From: Thalassospira profundimaris
Lineage (GTDB): Bacteria; Pseudomonadota; Alphaproteobacteria; Rhodospirillales; Thalassospiraceae
Assembly (NCBI RefSeq): GCF_003326795.1
Contig: NZ_JPWI01000001.1
Span: 62,001-126,000 of the forward strand
Length of the DNA: 64,000 bases
Reading direction: 5' to 3'
Numbering within the stretch: position 1 is the first letter of the stretch; every line of letters begins with the position of its first letter. The notes under the pieces are model-generated. The model saw only the letters and a list, made by a program, of their open reading frames with translations, made no database searches and had not been told where the DNA came from. Below, piece after piece: positions 34,218-43,200 of the stretch. The position numbers were made by a program, and so were the translations under genes.

Positions 34218-35987
34218 ATTTTTTACTGGTTACGCAATTTCAGTCGCGCAAGCCTGACCTTTGCCGGCACGCTGATATCGGCTTTGGTGGTCTGGCTTGC
34301 CGTCAGTTCGACCGGCAATCTGACCATCCGCGAACTGCAATCAACCGGTCAGGCCCGTCTGGCCCTTTATGACAGCTCCCTGCGTGCGGCGATTGACCGG
34401 TATCGCTACCTTCCCTATGTGGTTGCCCGCCATCATCAGGTGATCCAGGCCATCTCTGATCCGCAAACAGCCCAGATCGCCAATCTTTATCTGGAACGGG
34501 TCAACAACCGGTCCGGTGCAGCAGCCCTTTATGTTCTTGATAGAACCGGTGTCACCGTCGCATCCAGCAACTGGAACACACCGGACAGTTTTGTTGGCGA
34601 AGACTATTCATTCCGCCCCTATTACAGCCTGGCCCTTGCCGGGAACGAGGGATTCTTTTTCGGGATCGGCGTCACCACCGGACGCGCTGGTGTTTTCATT
34701 TCCAATCCGATTTTCCAGAATGGCGAGATCATCGGTGTCGTCGTCGTCAAACTCGAACTCGATGAAGTTGAAATGAACTGGCAGGAAGGCGGCGAAACCG
34801 TTTTCGTTGCCGATGCCGACGGTGTGATCACCCTGACCAGTCGCGGCGACTGGAAATACCGGACCCTGTCCCCGCTTTCCGATACTGATCGCACCCGTAT
34901 CAACCTGAACCGCCAATATCCCGGCCGCGAACTGACATCGTTGAATGTCGGGCAACAACTGGCAAAAGGTTCGGGCATCGTCACCATCAGTTCCCACCGT
35001 TACCTGTTTGACAGCAAACCGATCCGCGGCAGTGACTGGCGCATCTTCTATCTGACCTCGATGGATCAGGTTACCGACCGTCAGGCCGCTGTCATGCTGA
35101 TCGCCATCATTGGCGGGGGCATGATCGTTTTGCTGATCCTGTTCTTGCGCGAGCGCGAGCTTAAACTCGCATCCCAGCGTGAAGCTCGCGAACTTGAACG
35201 CATCCAGGCGCTCAATACCCGGCTCGAAGAAGAAATTGCCGAACGCCGCAAGACCGAAGACGAGCTGCGCGGCACCCAGAATGAACTGGTCCAGGCGGGA
35301 AAACTGGCCGCCCTTGGTCAGATGTCAGCAGCCATCGCTCATGAAATCAATCAGCCGATCACCGCGATCCGGACTTTCTGTGCCAGTGCCAAACTGATGC
35401 TTGACCGCGGCAAAACCGACCAGCTTGACCAGAATATCAGCCAGATTTCATCCCTGACCGAGCGCATGGGCGCGATTACCGGACAGCTCAAGACATTTTC
35501 ACGCAAGTCGACCGGTGTGCTTGAACCGGTTGATTTGAAAGTTGCCCTCGGGAACGCCTTGCAACTTCTGCGTCCGCAGCTTGAGTCCGAAAATTGCAGT
35601 CTGGAACGCAACGAACCGGATTACCCCCTGATCATCCGGGCCGATCTGGTCCGGATCGAACAGATTTGCGTCAACATCATCCGCAATGCACTTGATGCAA
35701 TGGAAGATAGCGGGGTTAAACGCATCCGCATCGATCTGGCCACCGATGCCGATGATGTTACCATGCACATCACCGATACCGGACCGGGCATGAATGACGA
35801 AACGCTGGCACTTCTGTTTGACCCGTTCTTTACCACCAAGGATCCGGGACAAGGTGTGGGATTGGGACTTTCAGTAACTTATGGCATTGTGCGGGACTTT
35901 GGCGGCACCATCAAAGCCTATAACACCACAATGGGCGGTGCCTGCTTCGAAGTTCGTTTGCCGCTGCTCAGGAACAGTAAACAGTGA
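34218..35987 (+). CDS. DctB-like membrane sensor histidine kinase (probable ATT start)
   Basis: The first standard start in frame (TTG, 34284) would begin inside the first membrane helix. Upstream, GGAGG (34208-34212) lies five bases before ATT at 34218, giving FYWLRNFSRASLTFAGTLIS as the beginning of a complete helix; no ATG, GTG or TTG exists between the upstream stop and 34284. The protein then has a periplasmic double-Cache sensor (YRYLPYVVARHHQVI, YSFRPYYSLALAGNEGFFFG), a second helix, a coiled coil, LGQMSAAIAHEINQPITAI with the phosphorylated His, and an ATPase domain (DTGPGMN, GVGLGLSVTYGIV). The stop overlaps the DctD-like gene, its partner. Confidence 0.82.
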   Translation: MFYWLRNFSRASLTFAGTLISALVVWLAVSSTGNLTIRELQSTGQARLALYDSSLRAAIDRYRYLPYVVARHHQVIQAISDPQTAQIANLYLERVNNRSGAAALYVLDRTGVTVASSNWNTPDSFVGEDYSFRPYYSLALAGNEGFFFGIGVTTGRAGVFISNPIFQNGEIIGVVVVKLELDEVEMNWQEGGETVFVADADGVITLTSRGDWKYRTLSPLSDTDRTRINLNRQYPGRELTSLNVGQQLAKGSGIVTISSHRYLFDSKPIRGSDWRIFYLTSMDQVTDRQAAVMLIAIIGGGMIVLLILFLRERELKLASQREARELERIQALNTRLEEEIAERRKTEDELRGTQNELVQAGKLAALGQMSAAIAHEINQPITAIRTFCASAKLMLDRGKTDQLDQNISQISSLTERMGAITGQLKTFSRKSTGVLEPVDLKVALGNALQLLRPQLESENCSLERNEPDYPLIIRADLVRIEQICVNIIRNALDAMEDSGVKRIRIDLATDADDVTMHITDTGPGMNDETLALLFDPFFTTKDPGQGVGLGLSVTYGIVRDFGGTIKAYNTTMGGACFEVRLPLLRNSKQ

Positions 35988-37381
35988 CGTCAATCAGCCA
36001 GATGCAAGATCCGATCACCAAACCGCACATCATCATTGTTGATGACGATGCCGCGATGCGCATGGCGCTGTCGCAATGGCTGGAACTTTCGGATTTCGAT
36101 GTCACGGTCTATGAGGACGCGCGCGAGGCGCTTCGGGATATCCGTCCCGATTTTGCTGGTGTCATCCTGACGGATGTGAAAATGCCCAAACTTGATGGCA
36201 TCACATTTACCAAATCCGTCCTTTCGGCGGATTCCGATATTCCCGTCATCCTGATGACCGGCCATGGCGATGTCCCGATGGCGGTCGAGGCAATGAAAAG
36301 CGGCGCATATGATTTCGTCGAAAAACCGTTCGAGCCCAAAGACATTGTCGAAAGTCTCGAACGCGCCATTGAAAAGCGTCGTCTGGTTCTCGAAAACCGC
36401 CAGCTTCGTCAACAGATCATCCACCGCAGCAGCTTGGACAGCCGCCTGATCGGCAATTCTTTGCCGATGCGTGCGCTTAAGGACGAAATCGCCAATATTG
36501 CCCCGACCGAAGTCCCGGTTCTGATTTCGGGTGAAACCGGTACCGGCAAGGAACTGGTCGCACGCGCCATCCACGATCTCAGTGACCGGCACGATGAAAA
36601 ATTCGTCGCTGTAAACTGTGCTGCCATTCCCGAAAGTACGGCTGAAAGCGAACTGTTCGGTCATGAAAAAGGCTCTTTCACCGGGGCGGTCAGCCAACGG
36701 ATTGGCTGGATCGAACACGCCATTGGCGGTACGCTGTTTCTTGACGAAATCTCAAGCATGCCGCTGGCCCTTCAGGCCAAATTGCTGCGCGTGATCGAAC
36801 AGCGCGAAGTCGTGCGTGTTGGCTCAAACGCACCGGTCAAAGTTGACTTCCGGCTGATCTGTGCGACCAACGAAGATCTGGTTGATGCGGTCAGCGCGCG
36901 CAATTTCCGTGAAGACCTTCTGTTTCGCATCAATACCTTTGAACTGGCCATCGCATCCTTGCGGGATCGCAAGGATGATATTGCCCTTCTGTTTGATATC
37001 TTTGCCGAACGTGCGGCCGAACGGTTCGAGCGCCCCTATGAACGCCTGACACCGGCACTGATCGCGCAACTCAAGGCCCATGAATGGCCCGGCAATGTCC
37101 GCGAACTTAAAAACATGGCGGAACGGTACGTCTTGCTGGTCGGAAGCGCCGAAGAACGGTTCAAACGCCTGTTCAAGGGCGGGTTTGATCCGGCAGGCAA
37201 ACCATCAACGACCCTTGCGCTTGCCGATCAGGTCCGTGACTTCGAGGAACGCGTCATTCGTGATGCACTTGATCGCCATGACGGCAATGTCAAATCGGTG
37301 ATGGAAGAACTCGACATCCCGCGCCGGACCCTGAATGAAAAGATGAAAAAGCTGAACATCCGGCGCGACAAGCCACTCTGA
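35984..37381 (+). CDS. DctD-like sigma54-dependent response regulator
   Basis: 465 residues from a GTG overlapping the kinase stop by four bases, with AGGAA upstream. Receiver domain with Asp64 in VILTDVKMPKLDG; AAA+ domain with Walker A SGETGTGKELVARAIH, Walker B GGTLFLDEI and the sigma54-contact loop GSFTGA (Ser in place of the first Ala of GAFTGA); Fis-type helix-turn-helix at the end (VKSVMEELDIPRRTLNEKMKKL). It activates sigma54 promoters from distant enhancers. Two matching repeats and a sigma54 promoter follow directly, ahead of the TAXI-TRAP operon, its likely target. Confidence 0.93.
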   Translation: MTSISQMQDPITKPHIIIVDDDAAMRMALSQWLELSDFDVTVYEDAREALRDIRPDFAGVILTDVKMPKLDGITFTKSVLSADSDIPVILMTGHGDVPMAVEAMKSGAYDFVEKPFEPKDIVESLERAIEKRRLVLENRQLRQQIIHRSSLDSRLIGNSLPMRALKDEIANIAPTEVPVLISGETGTGKELVARAIHDLSDRHDEKFVAVNCAAIPESTAESELFGHEKGSFTGAVSQRIGWIEHAIGGTLFLDEISSMPLALQAKLLRVIEQREVVRVGSNAPVKVDFRLICATNEDLVDAVSARNFREDLLFRINTFELAIASLRDRKDDIALLFDIFAERAAERFERPYERLTPALIAQLKAHEWPGNVRELKNMAERYVLLVGSAEERFKRLFKGGFDPAGKPSTTLALADQVRDFEERVIRDALDRHDGNVKSVMEELDIPRRTLNEKMKKLNIRRDKPL

Positions 37382-37385
37382 TCAG

Positions 37386-37445
37386 ATCGGCATATCGGCA
37401 ACATTCCGCCGATCAAAATCCTCAGATCGGCAATATTATGCCGAT
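37386..37445 (+). promoter_or_regulatory. Two enhancer-like repeats (candidate DctD-type binding sites)
   Basis: ATCGGCA-N6-CGCCGAT (37394-37413) and ATCGGCA-N6-TGCCGAT (37426-37445) are the same 20-base dyad, spaced 32 bases apart (about three helical turns). An extra half site ATCGGCA sits at 37386. They lie roughly 80-130 bases before the sigma54 promoter start, the usual enhancer distance. Confidence 0.72.
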
Positions 37446-37502
37446 TTCTCAATTAAGCCCAAAATAAGTATTTGATTTTAAATAATATTTTTTATTCCTG
37501 TT

Positions 37503-37519
37503 TTGGCATACTCATTGCA
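37503..37519 (+). promoter_or_regulatory. Sigma54 (RpoN) promoter of the TAXI-TRAP operon
   Basis: TTGGCATACTCATTGCA matches the -24/-12 consensus (TGGCAC-N5-TTGCA) with GG and GC exactly 10 bases apart. Transcription should start near 37530, leaving a leader of about 320 bases before the TAXI receptor gene. The leader holds a small open frame (37543-37746) without a ribosome binding site and a GGCCA/TGGCC hairpin (37749-37765). Confidence 0.78.
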
Positions 37520-37847
37520 CATTCGAGTACCAAAATGATAAAATGACAAAAACACAGGGAGGAGATTCAGACAGCCAGCCCGATCCGGGTTTTCCAGATG
37601 GCTGTTTTGTATATCAACTCTCTGACATGATTTCATCGACCTGCCAGAATTGCTTTGTGCGCAGCTGGCGTCGAACGGAACCGGAAGCGACCAGGCTTCA
37701 TGTCATCATGACAGCCACACCGGACATCCGTGAAATCCAAGAATAACAGGCCATGACAATTGGCCGGTAAAGAACGTGAAGAACCGTATTCTGTAGCGAT
37801 CTTTGATTAATTGGACATTAGAAGTGTTAACCCTAGGGAGGACTACC

Positions 37848-38813
37848 ATGAAGCTACGTACTCTGCTTTCCGCAGCAGCCGCAGCCATGATGCTGACCGC
37901 TACTTCTGCTTCAGCACAGCAGCTTTCGATCGCAACCGGCGGGACCGGCGGCGTTTATTATCCGTATGGCGGTGGCCTTGCGGAACTGATCACGAAATAT
38001 ATTGATGGTTCAAGTGCCGTTGCCGAAGTTACCGGTGCATCTGTTGAAAACATGGGTCTTGTTTCCCGTGGCGACAGTGACATCGCAATCGGTCTGGCCG
38101 ATACCGTTTATGCAGGTTACACCGGAACCGGCAAATTCGAAGGCCGTACCCTTGATAACGTGCGCGCACTGGCTTCGATCTATCCGAACGCTGTTCAGCT
38201 CGTTACCCTTGCCGATAGCGGCATCAACAGCCTTGCCGACCTTAAGGGCAAGCGCGTTTCTGTTGGCGCACCGGGTTCGGGGACCGAAGTTTCGGCCAAA
38301 ACCCTGCTCGAAGCCAATGGCATCACCTATGATGACATCGAAGAGCAGCGCCTGAACTTCAACGAAACCGCTGATGCAATCCGCGATGGCGACATCGATG
38401 CCGGTTTCTGGAGCGTCGGCCCGCCCACCAGCTCGATCCTGAACCTTGCAACCACGCGTAACATCAAGCTGATCGCGCTGACCGATGATGAAATCCTCGC
38501 AGCACTTGATGCAGAACCGACCTTCGCACCTTATGCCCTGCGCAAAGGCATCTACGAAGGCGTAACCGCACCGGTTAACACCATTTCGACCCCGAACGTT
38601 CTGTTCGTAAGCGACGAAATGGACGAGGAACTGGCTTATCAGATTACCAAGACCCTGTTTGAAAAGGTCGACGAACTGATCGCCATCCATCCGGCAGCCA
38701 ACGATACCACCATTGACTTCGCACTGGGTTCGACCCCGATCCCGATGCATCCGGGCGCCCTTCGTTACTACGAAGAAACCGGTTTCCCGATCCCGGAAAA
38801 ACTGCGTCCATGA
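37848..38813 (+). CDS. TAXI-family TRAP transporter solute receptor
   Basis: Start MKLRTLLSAAAAAMML with AGGGAGG seven bases upstream; an in-frame ATG 45 bases earlier lacks one. Signal peptide cleaved near SASA-QQ. The mature 321-residue precursor reads LSIATGGTGGVYYPYGGGLAELI, the TAXI signature, followed by GLADTVYAGYTGTG and LKGKRVSVGAPGSGTEV. It binds an unknown solute (glutamate or other carboxylates in studied members) for the fused permease. It is the first gene after the sigma54 promoter and its stop overlaps the next ATG. Confidence 0.93.
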   Translation: MKLRTLLSAAAAAMMLTATSASAQQLSIATGGTGGVYYPYGGGLAELITKYIDGSSAVAEVTGASVENMGLVSRGDSDIAIGLADTVYAGYTGTGKFEGRTLDNVRALASIYPNAVQLVTLADSGINSLADLKGKRVSVGAPGSGTEVSAKTLLEANGITYDDIEEQRLNFNETADAIRDGDIDAGFWSVGPPTSSILNLATTRNIKLIALTDDEILAALDAEPTFAPYALRKGIYEGVTAPVNTISTPNVLFVSDEMDEELAYQITKTLFEKVDELIAIHPAANDTTIDFALGSTPIPMHPGALRYYEETGFPIPEKLRP

Positions 38814-39319
38814 TTTCGCAAAAGTTTGGGCGGCCTCTTTTGGCCGCCCTTCTTCTCTCGATCACAGCCTGTGCTGGCCCTGCCAGCCAACAGGAAGTCG
38901 AACCCGGCACCACCGTCGATCATCTTGAAGTTATCGGCCCGGATGGTTCGGTTCTCGCAAGGACCGACATTCCACGACAGACCGGCTGGTGCCTTTACTG
39001 GAATCATTCTGTTACCGGTGATGGCGTGATCGACTGTTACATAGACGATCTCGGCAAGATGGTTCTTCATCGCGCCTATCAACCCGACTTCGCGGCAGGA
39101 CTGGGACATTTCCCCGGTCGTGGGATACTGACCAGCGCCGAAGGCGGTGGATACTGGATCGAAGATATTGATGAACCTGTAGCGGGCAACGCCTATGTGC
39201 TGCGCGTCGGGTCTCTTGCAGTTAATCACCGTATCGTCACAACCGATGGTGACGAAATCTATCTTTCAAAGATGGCTGAACACACACGTGTCACCATCCG
39301 CCTTGATACCGGGGAATAA
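38810..39319 (+). CDS. DUF1850 lipoprotein-like component of TAXI-TRAP system
   Basis: 169 residues beginning in the last bases of the receptor gene (ATGA overlap). The N terminus LLAALLLSITACAGPAS contains a lipobox-like ITAC, so it is probably a periplasm-facing lipoprotein. The body (GWCLYWNHSVTGDGVIDCYID, then FGLGHFPGRG-like AGLGHFPGRGILTSAEGGGYWI) fits DUF1850, a family repeatedly found between TAXI receptor and permease genes. An accessory role in transport is inferred from that context only. Confidence 0.8.
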   Translation: MISQKFGRPLLAALLLSITACAGPASQQEVEPGTTVDHLEVIGPDGSVLARTDIPRQTGWCLYWNHSVTGDGVIDCYIDDLGKMVLHRAYQPDFAAGLGHFPGRGILTSAEGGGYWIEDIDEPVAGNAYVLRVGSLAVNHRIVTTDGDEIYLSKMAEHTRVTIRLDTGE

Positions 39320-39324
39320 GTTTA

Positions 39325-41340
39325 ATGTCTGAACCGGCACCGTTTCCGTCCATGACGGACAAACTGCCACAACCCAAGATGGTTGTGTTGGCAATTTCGA
39401 TTGTTGCTGTCGCACTCTCCCTGTTCCAGATGTATGGCGCCGGGATCGAGCCGCTTGGTCTGTTTTATCAGCGCAGCATCCATCTTGCCTTCGTCATGTT
39501 CCTTGCCTTCCTGATGTTCCCGGTATTTGGCAGCAACAAGAAGCGCGGCGCACTCGGATGGATGATTGATATCGCCTTCCTCGCCGGTGCCTTTACGACA
39601 GGCTTCTATCTATCCTTCTATCTGGATGCGATCATCAATCGCGCCGGTTTCTGGAGCAACACCGACCTGATCATCGGTGTGATTGCAACCGTGACCGTGC
39701 TCGAAGCAAGCCGCCGTGCAGTCGGCCTTGGCATGACCGTGATCGGCGTTGTCGCCATCATCTATGCCCTTTCGGGTCCGCGTGGCGCACTTCCATGGCT
39801 TGGCGAATGGCTTCCAGGCATTCTGGCCCATCGCGGTGCCGATATTGATCGCCTTGTCGGTCAGCTCTACCTTGGTCAGGAAGGCATCTATGGCCTGCCG
39901 ATGGGGGTTGCTGCGACCTATATCTTCATGTTCGTGCTGTTTGGTGCCTTCCTTGAAGTCACCGGGGCGGGCAAATTCTTTATCGACATGGCCTATGCCG
40001 CCACGGGTAAAAAGGCCGGCGGCCCGGCCAAGGCTGCGGTTCTGGCATCGGCCGGAATGGGATCTATCAGTGGATCGGCAATTGCCAACGTTGTGACAAC
40101 CGGTGCCTTCACCATTCCGCTGATGAAGAAACTCGGTTACCGCCCGGCACAGGCCGGTGGTATTGAAGCTGCGGCATCCACGGGCGGCCAGATCACCCCG
40201 CCCCTGATGGGTGCTGGTGCCTTCCTGATTTCCGAATATACCCAGGTACCCTATCTCGACATCGTCATGATCTCGATCTTCCCGGCGATCCTGTATCTCG
40301 GAACGGTTTATCTGTTCGTCCACATCGTCGCACTCAAGAACGGCATGCGCGGCATGCCGGTCGAAGAACTGCCTGACTGGCGTGAAGTTCTCAAGGAAGG
40401 CTGGCAGTTCATCCTGCCGCTTGGCATTCTGATTTATCTGCTGGTGCTCAATATCTCGCCGATGCGCGTCGGCTTCTGGGCCATCATTTCGGTTATGGCG
40501 GTTGCAGCCCTGCGTTATGCCCTTTGGTATTTCGTGGTCGCCCCGCAAAATGGTGAAAAGCCGACCCATGACGGGCTGAAACAGGCCATCAAAAAGGGCA
40601 TCGCGATTACCATCGCCGCTCTTGAACTTGGTGCGAAAAACGCCGTTGCCGTTTCGATGGCTTGTGCGGTTGCCGGGATCATCGTTGGCGTTGTCGGTCT
40701 GACCGGCCTTGGCCTGAAATTCTCGTCGATGATGATCGCGTTTTCTGGCGGCAACATCGTTCTGGCCCTTGTACTGGTTCTGCTGGCCAGCCTGATCCTC
40801 GGCATGGGTCTGCCGGTGACGGCATCCTATATCGTTCTGATCGTTCTGGTCGGTCCGGCACTGTCGAACGAGTTCGGTATCCCGCTTCTGATCGCCCATC
40901 TCGTGGTCTTCTGGTACTCGCAGGACAGTAACGTGACACCACCCATTGCGCTGGCTGGCTTCGCGGGGGCGGCAATCGCCAATGCAAGCCCCATGGAGAC
41001 CAGTATTCAGGCCTGGAAATTCGCCAAGGGCCTGTATCTGATCCCGGCCTTCATGGTCTTCAATCCGGAAATCATCGAAGGTGGCGCAATCGAGATCGTT
41101 CTGTGGACCGGCTTTACCGCCATCCTGTGTCTGGTCGCCTTTGCCGCCGCCCTTGAAGGCTATCTGTTTGATCATATGGATGTGATTTCGCGCATCGTGA
41201 TCGTTCCGGCAACGATTGGCGTGTTCTATCCCGACGTCAAAGCTGAAATTGCCGGCACCGTCGTCCTGCTTGTGGTTCTTGGCTTTAACTGGTGGAAAAG
41301 CAAAAAGAACGGCGCAACGCCAAGCGCTGTCGCCAGCTAG
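39325..41340 (+). CDS. TAXI-TRAP fused permease (4TM + 12TM)
   Basis: 671 residues with about 17 hydrophobic helices. The N-terminal part (about 20-170) corresponds to the small DctQ-like subunit fused to a DctM-like domain carrying ASAGMGSISGSAIANVVTTGAFTIPLMKK, ASTGGQITPPLMGAGAFLI and GMGLPVTASYIVLIVL. This fusion is standard for TAXI systems. It is the membrane part of the third TRAP system here, 5 bases after the DUF1850 gene and followed by a terminator. Confidence 0.94.
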   Translation: MSEPAPFPSMTDKLPQPKMVVLAISIVAVALSLFQMYGAGIEPLGLFYQRSIHLAFVMFLAFLMFPVFGSNKKRGALGWMIDIAFLAGAFTTGFYLSFYLDAIINRAGFWSNTDLIIGVIATVTVLEASRRAVGLGMTVIGVVAIIYALSGPRGALPWLGEWLPGILAHRGADIDRLVGQLYLGQEGIYGLPMGVAATYIFMFVLFGAFLEVTGAGKFFIDMAYAATGKKAGGPAKAAVLASAGMGSISGSAIANVVTTGAFTIPLMKKLGYRPAQAGGIEAAASTGGQITPPLMGAGAFLISEYTQVPYLDIVMISIFPAILYLGTVYLFVHIVALKNGMRGMPVEELPDWREVLKEGWQFILPLGILIYLLVLNISPMRVGFWAIISVMAVAALRYALWYFVVAPQNGEKPTHDGLKQAIKKGIAITIAALELGAKNAVAVSMACAVAGIIVGVVGLTGLGLKFSSMMIAFSGGNIVLALVLVLLASLILGMGLPVTASYIVLIVLVGPALSNEFGIPLLIAHLVVFWYSQDSNVTPPIALAGFAGAAIANASPMETSIQAWKFAKGLYLIPAFMVFNPEIIEGGAIEIVLWTGFTAILCLVAFAAALEGYLFDHMDVISRIVIVPATIGVFYPDVKAEIAGTVVLLVVLGFNWWKSKKNGATPSAVAS

Positions 41341-41364
41341 GCACCACCTGACAGACCTTTGAAC

Positions 41365-41400
41365 AAAGCCCGCAGCCTCACCCCTGCGGGCTTTTTCTTT
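41365..41400 (+). terminator. Rho-independent terminator of the TAXI-TRAP operon
   Basis: AAAGCCCGCAG (41365-41375) pairs with CTGCGGGCTTT (41384-41394), followed by TTCTTT. Confidence 0.9.
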
Positions 41401-41544
41401 GGGGCGGTTCCCTTCAGGTCAACATTCGTTCACCCTACCCGACCGGGCAGTAGACCGACCGGAATTGAATCGATACAGTATTACTCATACAAATAAGTCC
41501 TGCTTCTGAACGCGCCCCTTTTAACTCCGGAAACACCATCTTCC

Positions 41545-42855
41545 ATGCAGTTTATTCTTCTGCTGCGTCAGGCCCCAAGGCAGCTTGCCTTTGGCGTATT
41601 ACACAGTTTCGGCTCTTCCTTTGGTCAGACCTTTCTGGTTGCGCTTTTTGTTCCGTTCATTTCCGCAAGCCTCGGTCTGAACGCGACCGAGTTTGCCAAT
41701 ATCTATGCCGGAATCACGATTGGCAGCGCGCTGTGTCTGCCGGTCGTCGGGCGCTGGATCGACAAGGTCGATATCCTGTCCTACAGCCTTGCCACCTTGG
41801 GACTTCTTGCCCTTGGTTGTGTGATGATTTCGGTTGCCAGCAATGTCTGGATGCTGATTGCCGCCCTGTTTGTCTTGCGCCTCGCCGGGCAGGGATTGAT
41901 GAGCCATGTCAGCATGACCGGCATCGCACGCTATTTCAGCAAGCATCGCGGGCGCGCCCTTGCGATCGCAAGTTTCGGCTTTCCACTGGCCGAGGCGATC
42001 CTTCCGGCGACACTTCTCGCACTGATTGCCACCGTCGGCTGGCGCTATACCTATGCCGGGTCGGCGGCCTTTATCGTGGGGGTATTGATACCGGTTGCCA
42101 TTCTGCTGATCCGCGGTGATCAGAAATTCCGTGCCGCCCCGGCTCGCAAGGACAAAACTGCCCCCAAAACCGCATCCGCAACCAATGGCGAGTCGCAAAC
42201 CGCCCTTAACGCCGATAACAGCAATGATCAGGCTGCGCCATCCGATCCGGAACATCCCCGCCTGTTCAGATCGCTTTATGTCTGGTTCTGCATGCCGATG
42301 CTGGCCGCACCACCCTTGATCATGACCGCGCTCTTTTTCCATCAGGGGACGATTTCAAGTCATAAGGATATTGATCTTGGCTGGTTTGCGGCGGGCTTTA
42401 CCGTTTTTGCCGTGACATCGGTGATGGGGGCCTTTGGCAGTGGGCCGCTGATTGACAAACATTCGGCGCGCCGCCTGTTTCCCTGGCATCTGATCCCGAT
42501 GATGCTGGGAATTGTTGTCCTTGCATCAACCACTCAACCCTTTGTCATTCTGATTTATATGGGTCTGGTCGGTATTACCGTCGGTTTTGCCACCACCCTG
42601 CGCACCGCCATCATCCCGGAACTGGTGCCGCTTGATGAAATCGGGGCGGTGCGTAGCACCCTGACCGCTGTGATGGTGCTGGCCTCCGCCATGGGACCGG
42701 CGATTTATGGCTGGATGTTTGCCGCCGACATTTCCATCGAGGTCATGCTGATGGCCACCCTGATTGTCATGGCCGTGATCAGCATCCTGTCCTGGCTGTC
42801 CGAACGTCCAGGCTTCTACGTCCCGCCGGGCATCAGCCCACAGGATTCGCAATAG
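41545..42855 (+). CDS. MFS transporter
   Basis: 436 residues with 12 membrane helices in two halves separated by a hydrophilic loop (about 190-235, rich in Ala, Asn, Asp, Lys). Motifs include GRWIDKVDILSYSL near helix 2-3 and RYFSKHRGRALAIASFGFPLAEA. This resembles oxalate/formate or NNP-like MFS groups without a diagnostic substrate motif. It stands alone between the TAXI operon and the small-RNA locus, so no substrate can be proposed. Confidence 0.85.
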   Translation: MQFILLLRQAPRQLAFGVLHSFGSSFGQTFLVALFVPFISASLGLNATEFANIYAGITIGSALCLPVVGRWIDKVDILSYSLATLGLLALGCVMISVASNVWMLIAALFVLRLAGQGLMSHVSMTGIARYFSKHRGRALAIASFGFPLAEAILPATLLALIATVGWRYTYAGSAAFIVGVLIPVAILLIRGDQKFRAAPARKDKTAPKTASATNGESQTALNADNSNDQAAPSDPEHPRLFRSLYVWFCMPMLAAPPLIMTALFFHQGTISSHKDIDLGWFAAGFTVFAVTSVMGAFGSGPLIDKHSARRLFPWHLIPMMLGIVVLASTTQPFVILIYMGLVGITVGFATTLRTAIIPELVPLDEIGAVRSTLTAVMVLASAMGPAIYGWMFAADISIEVMLMATLIVMAVISILSWLSERPGFYVPPGISPQDSQ

Positions 42856-43040
42856 CCGGGCGGCTGGAAAAACAGCCGCTCCGCAGACCGCAAGACAGGC
42901 AGGATCACCCGACACACAGGTGGATCGGGGCAGCCAGGCAAACAATATCCCGGGGTAACCCTTAGCAGTCGATACGATACCGCCCCACATGCTGCCGGGC
43001 CTGTTTTACGCTGCCCTTTGCAAAGGCCGGTGCTGCCAAT

Positions 43041-43190
43041 TGCCGAAAAAAATGGCCCGGATCACAAAAGTGACCGGGCCAGTCGGGAAAACAGCGTCAA
43101 ATAGGGAGGAAGACGCTAGATAGAAATCGGTAGTCCAGCGTGCAGGAGCACCTCTTGGGGAGGAAACTCAATCGGTGCTCGACCGCGCGC
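43041..43190 (-). ncRNA. Candidate small RNA with two CCUCC-loop hairpins (cuckoo/ar14-like)
   Basis: Directly after the stop of the 60-residue gene, the minus-strand RNA forms three stem-loops. SL1: GAGCACC/GGUGCUC (43174-43180 with 43146-43152), loop containing UUUCCUCCCC. SL2: AGCGUC/GACGCU (43112-43117 with 43093-43098), loop UUCCUCCCUAUUU. SL3: a strong GC terminator with seven U. Two exposed anti-Shine-Dalgarno CCUCC loops plus a terminator, downstream of a small gene, is the layout of alphaproteobacterial cuckoo RNAs (CcsR in Rhodobacter, ar14 in rhizobia). It may be processed from the mRNA of the small gene. Boundaries are approximate. Confidence 0.6.
43045..43081 (-). terminator. Rho-independent terminator of the small gene/sRNA transcript
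   Basis: On the minus strand TGGCCCGGTCAC, loop TTTT, GTGATCCGGGCCA (one mismatch), followed by TTTTTTT. Confidence 0.9.
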
Positions 43191-43200
43191 AATCGTCTGA

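Noticed and set aside
37543..37746. 67-residue open frame in the TAXI leader as a gene
   Set aside because: No ribosome binding site, no recognisable domain and Cys/Arg-rich random-looking composition; mentioned only as leader content.
39610..41175. 521-residue minus-strand frame opposite the TAXI permease
   Set aside because: Antisense shadow with a Gln/Arg/Asp/His-rich composition typical of reversed membrane-protein codons.
43093..43180. CsrB-like decoy RNA on the plus strand, because the two loops read GGGAGGA there
   Set aside because: No terminator or T run follows on the plus strand, while the minus strand has an excellent terminator right after the stems and an upstream gene to supply transcription.
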